From Chitinispirillaceae bacterium (GTDB taxonomy: Bacteria; Fibrobacterota; Chitinivibrionia; Chitinivibrionales; Chitinispirillaceae), in assembly GCA_016929415.1 (NCBI GenBank), contig JAFGIW010000131.1, forward strand, positions 31,506 to 95,505: 64,000 nucleotides of DNA, given 5' to 3'. Of this stretch, positions 59,849 through 64,000 are shown one piece after another. Within the stretch, counting starts at the first letter, position 1; each line of letters opens with the position of its first letter. The notes beneath the pieces are model-generated. The model searched no databases, was not told the DNA's origin, and saw nothing but the letters and a program-made list of their open reading frames with translations. Position numbers and translations under genes: made by a program.

Positions 59849-61048
59849 TTATATCCGAAATTCCCCGTCCTCGTAAATCACCTTCGTCGAGCCGTCGGTG
59901 AGGGTAGCGGTGACCGTGCGGTTGCCGGTCGCGATAATGTCGGTGTGCTCAGGAGAGTCGTTGTATCCGAGCGCGATGAATTTTTCCTCATTCATATTTT
60001 TCAGGTCGCCCATACAGGCGTCATGGTATGCTTTGCCGACCGCAAGGTGGGTGTTGCCGAAATCACCCCCGAAATTCTCGTCGAACAGGGTATTGGCCAT
60101 GAACCGGTTTATTTTTGAGAAGCGCCGGTCGGTCAGGGAAAACTCGCCGATTTTATCGGCGTTTTTCTGGGCGATCATCTCGCGCAGAAGCGATTCGTTC
60201 TGTTTTGCGGTCGCGTTCACGATCAGTCCGTTGTGAAACTCCAGCCGGATATCTTTGATAATGTTGCCGTACCGGTAAAGCGGCAGGTCAAAGAAGATGG
60301 TCCCTTCGGTGCCGCGCCAGTCGGGTGAGGTAAATATCTCAAAACTTGGGATGTTACGGCCGCGCCCCCCAAGCCATTTGCGTTTTTCGCCGATTCGGAC
60401 CCACAGGTCGGTGCCTTCCGAAACAACATGCACTTTTTCAATCGGCATCCGGTCGAGCATTTCGATCAGATCTTTCATATCGGCATAGACCCCGCGCCAT
60501 GTTCCAAGGGGATCCTTCTCATGGAGAAAGCAGGCGCGGCTAATCTGTTCCCAGTATTCTTTGATCGACATACCCGCCTCACGGGCAGCCCCTTCGGTGC
60601 CATAGAGACACAGCGTCCAAGTGAACCTTCCGGCATCCTCTTTGGCATCGAGCCAGTCCCTGAAGGGCTTCGTGCTGCGGCTTGAAAGGATGACCTTGCG
60701 CGGGTCGGCACCTGCGAGAAAAAGCGGATCCTCTTCGGCCAGGATACGGACATAATGGTCAATATTGTCGGCCAGCCCGCGATAGTACTCCTTTGGAAAA
60801 AAACCGATCTGTTCATCACTGCCCTCTTCAAGTTGCATCAGCCGGAAATCATCGTCCTGAAGCTGGACGATCGGCTGGCCGCCGCTTTTTAAAATTGTCC
60901 GGTAGATTGCTTTGGCCAACGGGAGACCCGGCAGTTGGGAAACCATATAGACCACATCGCCTTTTTTGATTCCTTCCCCGTCATTGAGGGCGAAGTTGAT
61001 GAGAATGGCGGCGTAATTTTCAAGGAGCTTCGGATTCGGTGTAAACAT
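59849..61048 (-). CDS. M29-family (thermophilic) aminopeptidase-like metalloprotease
   Basis: LENYAAILINFALNDGEGIKKGDVVYM; ANTLFDENFGGDFGNTHLAVGKAY; SPEHTDII. Confidence 0.78.
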   Translation of the reverse strand: MFTPNPKLLENYAAILINFALNDGEGIKKGDVVYMVSQLPGLPLAKAIYRTILKSGGQPIVQLQDDDFRLMQLEEGSDEQIGFFPKEYYRGLADNIDHYVRILAEEDPLFLAGADPRKVILSSRSTKPFRDWLDAKEDAGRFTWTLCLYGTEGAAREAGMSIKEYWEQISRACFLHEKDPLGTWRGVYADMKDLIEMLDRMPIEKVHVVSEGTDLWVRIGEKRKWLGGRGRNIPSFEIFTSPDWRGTEGTIFFDLPLYRYGNIIKDIRLEFHNGLIVNATAKQNESLLREMIAQKNADKIGEFSLTDRRFSKINRFMANTLFDENFGGDFGNTHLAVGKAYHDACMGDLKNMNEEKFIALGYNDSPEHTDIIATGNRTVTATLTDGSTKVIYEDGEFRI

Positions 61049-61173
61049 TCTCTGCCTTTGGTTGCATGTTGATTAACAGGTGATCTGCAATGGGTCATCT
61101 GTCGGAAGTACGGACGAATTGTAATTATAGTATAAATTATTCAATGATACAAAAAATAAGTCAGCCTGCATTT

Positions 61174-62154
61174 TTATTCAAATGCAACGGCGACCAGCTC
61201 CTTCACGATCATATCAAAATCAATACCACCCTGATCACAGGCGGCAACAAATCCGGCGTCGGGCGTCAGGCAGGGATTGGTATTAATTTCCAGTACATGG
61301 ACCTTACCCCCGATATCGACACGGAAATCCACACGACCGTATCCTGCAAGAGAAAAAAGGTCCCAGCAGGCGCGAGCAGTCGCAATCAGCCGTTCATGGA
61401 GCGCTGCGTCAGCCCGATCATTCGAAAACAGACGGGGAGTGTTGTTATACTCGAAGGTGTCTTTGTCCCATTTTGCCGCATAGCCGACGATATGGGGTTT
61501 ACCTGCAGGAAACCCGGCAAAGCCGATCTCCGCAGGGGGAAGTACGGTAATTGCTCCCCCGAAGCGCTGCAACACTGATAGATTGAACTCGCGGCCGTGA
61601 ATATAGCTTTCAGCGAACAGTCCCCGTTGTCGCTCCGCTCCATGGCAACCGATCCATCGTTGCCACTCGCTGGCATCAGTAATGATCGAATCGTCACTGA
61701 TGCCGATTGATGCATGGTCGGTGGCGGATTTGATAATGAACGGAAAGAAGGCGGGCGGGTCGGAATCGACAACGATGGGTTGCCAGCGGGGAGTCGGGAT
61801 CCCGGTAGCCTGCATGATTTTTTTCGCAACGCATTTATTCGATGTCGCTGCAAGTGTTGCAGGGGATGAGCCGGTGTAGGGGATGTGTAATGATTCAAAA
61901 AGCATCGGCGCCGAGGCGATAAACCGATCGTCGCCTTCGAGCGATTCGACGAGGTTGAATATACAGTCGGGGGCCCTTGACGTAATAAGATTACGCCCCT
62001 TCTCGAGGTCGAGCGTCAGGGGAAGCGTCTCGACACGCCAGCCGAGCCGGTCAAGGGCAGCCGCAACCGCCTTGGTCTGTGCGATCACATCATTTTCGTC
62101 TTCGGTCGGATTGTCACTTATCCGGTTGTGGACAATGAGGGTTAGCGGTTTCAT
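61174..62154 (-). CDS. D-alanine-D-alanine ligase-like ATP-grasp protein (paralogue 2)
   Basis: DCIFNLVESLEGDDRF; IPYTGSSPATLAATSNKCVAKKIMQATGIPTP; FIIKSATDHASIGI; VDFRVDIGGKVHVLEINTNPCL. Confidence 0.85.
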   Translation of the reverse strand: MKPLTLIVHNRISDNPTEDENDVIAQTKAVAAALDRLGWRVETLPLTLDLEKGRNLITSRAPDCIFNLVESLEGDDRFIASAPMLFESLHIPYTGSSPATLAATSNKCVAKKIMQATGIPTPRWQPIVVDSDPPAFFPFIIKSATDHASIGISDDSIITDASEWQRWIGCHGAERQRGLFAESYIHGREFNLSVLQRFGGAITVLPPAEIGFAGFPAGKPHIVGYAAKWDKDTFEYNNTPRLFSNDRADAALHERLIATARACWDLFSLAGYGRVDFRVDIGGKVHVLEINTNPCLTPDAGFVAACDQGGIDFDMIVKELVAVAFE

Positions 62155-63134
62155 AAGCCGTAACGTTGTCGCGCGGAATCGACGATGGAGCCGATAAGGT
62201 CAATATAGCGCATGCCGATGCGTTCGCAGATCATCGGAAGGTCGCTGTGCTGCGGGTGAAGGCCGGGCAGTGGGTTGACCTCAAGGAAAGAGAGGTTGCC
62301 CCGCTCATCGGCCCGAAGGTCCATGCGGCAGGCATCCCTCCCGCCGAGCGCGCGCCAGGCTTTGAGGCAGATCACGGCGGCGGATTCGAGCATCGCCTTG
62401 TCGGTAAGGAGCGAATACCTGATCACCTGCTCACAGTTCTCCTTGTTGTAGTAGGAATAAGCGTGCGCCTCGGCGCCGCTGAGTGATTCGATCTCCAGCG
62501 CACCGACAACCCGCGCCGCAATACCGGTTCCAAGAACACCAACGGTGATTTCCCTTCCGGGAAGGTACGTTTCGACCAGCGCCGGCTGCCGGAATGTCTC
62601 AAGAACGTACCGGCACTGCTCGCGAAGTTCTGCGGCGGAAGTCACACGGGATTTCCCGGTGACGCCTTTTCCGGTCCCTTCGGCCACCGGCTTGACAAAC
62701 AAAGGAAAGGGGAGATGTATGTTTGAAACGTCCTCTTCCGCATCGACGACGGCAAACGCCGGTGTCGAAACACCGGCGCGGTCGACGATTTCTTTGGTAT
62801 AACCCTTGTGGTGAGAGAGTGCCAGGGTTAGCGGGTCTGATCCGGTGTAGGGAATTTGATACGCTTCCAGAAGCGCCGGGACCTGTGCTTCACGGGAGAA
62901 ACCGCTTATTCCTTCAGCGATGTTAAAGATCAGGTCCCACCGTTCTCCCCGGGTAAGCTTTTCGGTAAGGGAACGAATATGACCGATAGGTACCGGCTTA
63001 TAGCCGAGTTCCCTGATGCCCGATTCGATGCTGGAGATGGTGTCGTCGCGGTCGAATTCCGCCGTTTCCTCTTCACTGTATCCCATTGCCAGATATTCGG
63101 AGCGCAGATCGTACGTCAGACCGATGCGTATCAA
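62151..63134 (-). CDS. D-alanine-D-alanine ligase-like ATP-grasp protein (paralogue 1)
   Basis: WDLIFNIAEGISGFSREAQVPALLEAYQIPYTGSDPLTLALSHHKGYTKEI; LFVKPVAEGTGKGV; FLEVNPLPGLHPQHSDLP. TTG start (63134) overlaps the kamA-like stop. Confidence 0.85.
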   Translation of the reverse strand: MIRIGLTYDLRSEYLAMGYSEEETAEFDRDDTISSIESGIRELGYKPVPIGHIRSLTEKLTRGERWDLIFNIAEGISGFSREAQVPALLEAYQIPYTGSDPLTLALSHHKGYTKEIVDRAGVSTPAFAVVDAEEDVSNIHLPFPLFVKPVAEGTGKGVTGKSRVTSAAELREQCRYVLETFRQPALVETYLPGREITVGVLGTGIAARVVGALEIESLSGAEAHAYSYYNKENCEQVIRYSLLTDKAMLESAAVICLKAWRALGGRDACRMDLRADERGNLSFLEVNPLPGLHPQHSDLPMICERIGMRYIDLIGSIVDSARQRYGL

Positions 63135-64000
63135 ATACCGGCTCCCTCCGACAGCAGCGCCTCGCAAGATGCCGCAGCGGCTTTTTCATCAGGATAAATG
63201 AAGGTGTCGTTATTATAATTGGTCAATACGACACGGCCGTCCGCATGCTCGGTGACATGGTCGGGCATGACCGGAATCTTGCCGCCTCCTCCGGGCGCAT
63301 CGATCACAAAGGTCGGAAGCGCATATCCGGTGGTATGGCCGCGCAATCCTCTGATGATGTCGATCCCCTTCTGCACGGAAGTGCGGAAATGGCCCGAACC
63401 GAGAATCGGGTCGCACTGGTACAGGTAATAGGGACGAACCCTCATGCGCAGGAGTCCGTGGAAGAGCGTGCGCATCGTATCGACGGAGTCGTTGACACCG
63501 GCGAGCAGCACCGTCTGGCTTCCAAGCGGGATACCGGCATCGGCCAAGCGACCGCATGCTTCGGTACTTTCGCTGGTGATCTCGTCGGGATGCGTGGTGT
63601 GAATGCTGACGAAAAGGGGATGATACCGCTTCAGCATCCGCACCAGTTGGGATGTGATTCGCTGTGGAAGCACCATCGGCGTTTTCGTGCCGATCCGGAT
63701 CATTTCCACGTGCGGGATTTTCCGTACGTTTCCTACAAGCCACTGCAACTGGTCGTCGGAGAGCATGAGCGGATCGCCCCCCGAGATGAGCACATCACGG
63801 ATTTCCGGATGCGAACGGATATATGAAAGCCCCGCGTTCCATTGATCGATCAACGGTATCTCGCGTTTCTTATGGTTGCCGACCACTCGTGACCGCGTGC
63901 AATATCGACAATAACAGGAACAGGTCGTTGTCACCAAAAAGAGGACCCGGTCGGGATACCGGTGAACAAGGCCGGGTACCGGCGACTGCGACTCTTCACC
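63131..64000 (-). CDS. KamA-family radical SAM aminomutase (lysine 2,3-aminomutase-like), 5' end beyond window
   Basis: Frame open to window edge: HRYPDRVLFLVTTTCSCYCRYCTRSRVVG (CxxxCxxC); LISGGDPLMLSD; LYQCDPILGSGHFRT; PTFVIDAPGGGGKIPVMPDH. Confidence 0.9.
   Translation of the reverse strand, partial: GEESQSPVPGLVHRYPDRVLFLVTTTCSCYCRYCTRSRVVGNHKKREIPLIDQWNAGLSYIRSHPEIRDVLISGGDPLMLSDDQLQWLVGNVRKIPHVEMIRIGTKTPMVLPQRITSQLVRMLKRYHPLFVSIHTTHPDEITSESTEACGRLADAGIPLGSQTVLLAGVNDSVDTMRTLFHGLLRMRVRPYYLYQCDPILGSGHFRTSVQKGIDIIRGLRGHTTGYALPTFVIDAPGGGGKIPVMPDHVTEHADGRVVLTNYNNDTFIYPDEKAAAASCEALLSEGAGI

Noticed and set aside
1-64000. tRNA, rRNA, CRISPR arrays, IS elements, prophage
   Set aside because: No T-loop/acceptor pairs, spaced direct repeats, transposase, integrase or structural phage proteins were recognised in the sequence or ORF list.
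63131-64000. EpmB (EF-P beta-lysylation) identity for the KamA-like protein
   Set aside because: Cluster motif CRYCTRSR and the lysine-site motifs look like KamA rather than EpmB (CRYCFRR), and no efp or epmA is in the window; not fully excluded.

Overview
64 kb bacterial chromosomal window, gene-dense, with no rRNA, tRNA, CRISPR, transposase or phage genes recognised. Starts were refined by hand from the ORF track. Left half: trxB; a 2057-aa secreted multidomain protein; CDP-alcohol phosphatidyltransferase; acyltransferase; two-subunit 2-oxoacid:acceptor oxidoreductase; a class II aaRS-like asparagine synthetase; a GH5-like glycosidase; ribE-ribBA-ribH-nusB; a DUF2723 membrane protein; a flippase/GT2/GT9 operon; a FecR-barrel fusion; PBP-era. 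Right half: about 22.7 kb of unidirectional minus-strand genes (36883-59530). This block encodes a MerR-type regulator, two outer-membrane-like proteins, two giant TPR proteins, a TolQ/ExbB-type protein, two ExbD/TolR proteins flanking a STAS protein, an AgmX/PglI-type TonB-like protein, Wza and Wzc homologues, and four glycosyltransferase-type proteins, one a methyltransferase-GT2-GT1 fusion. The gene set resembles the Myxococcus Agl-Glt/Nfs motor plus Exo polysaccharide export combined in one locus, and is my best candidate for an under-described system. The second candidate is a KamA-type aminomutase translationally coupled to two tandem D-Ala-D-Ala-ligase-like ATP-grasp enzymes at the right edge. 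All family calls come from reading motifs by eye; no database search was run.
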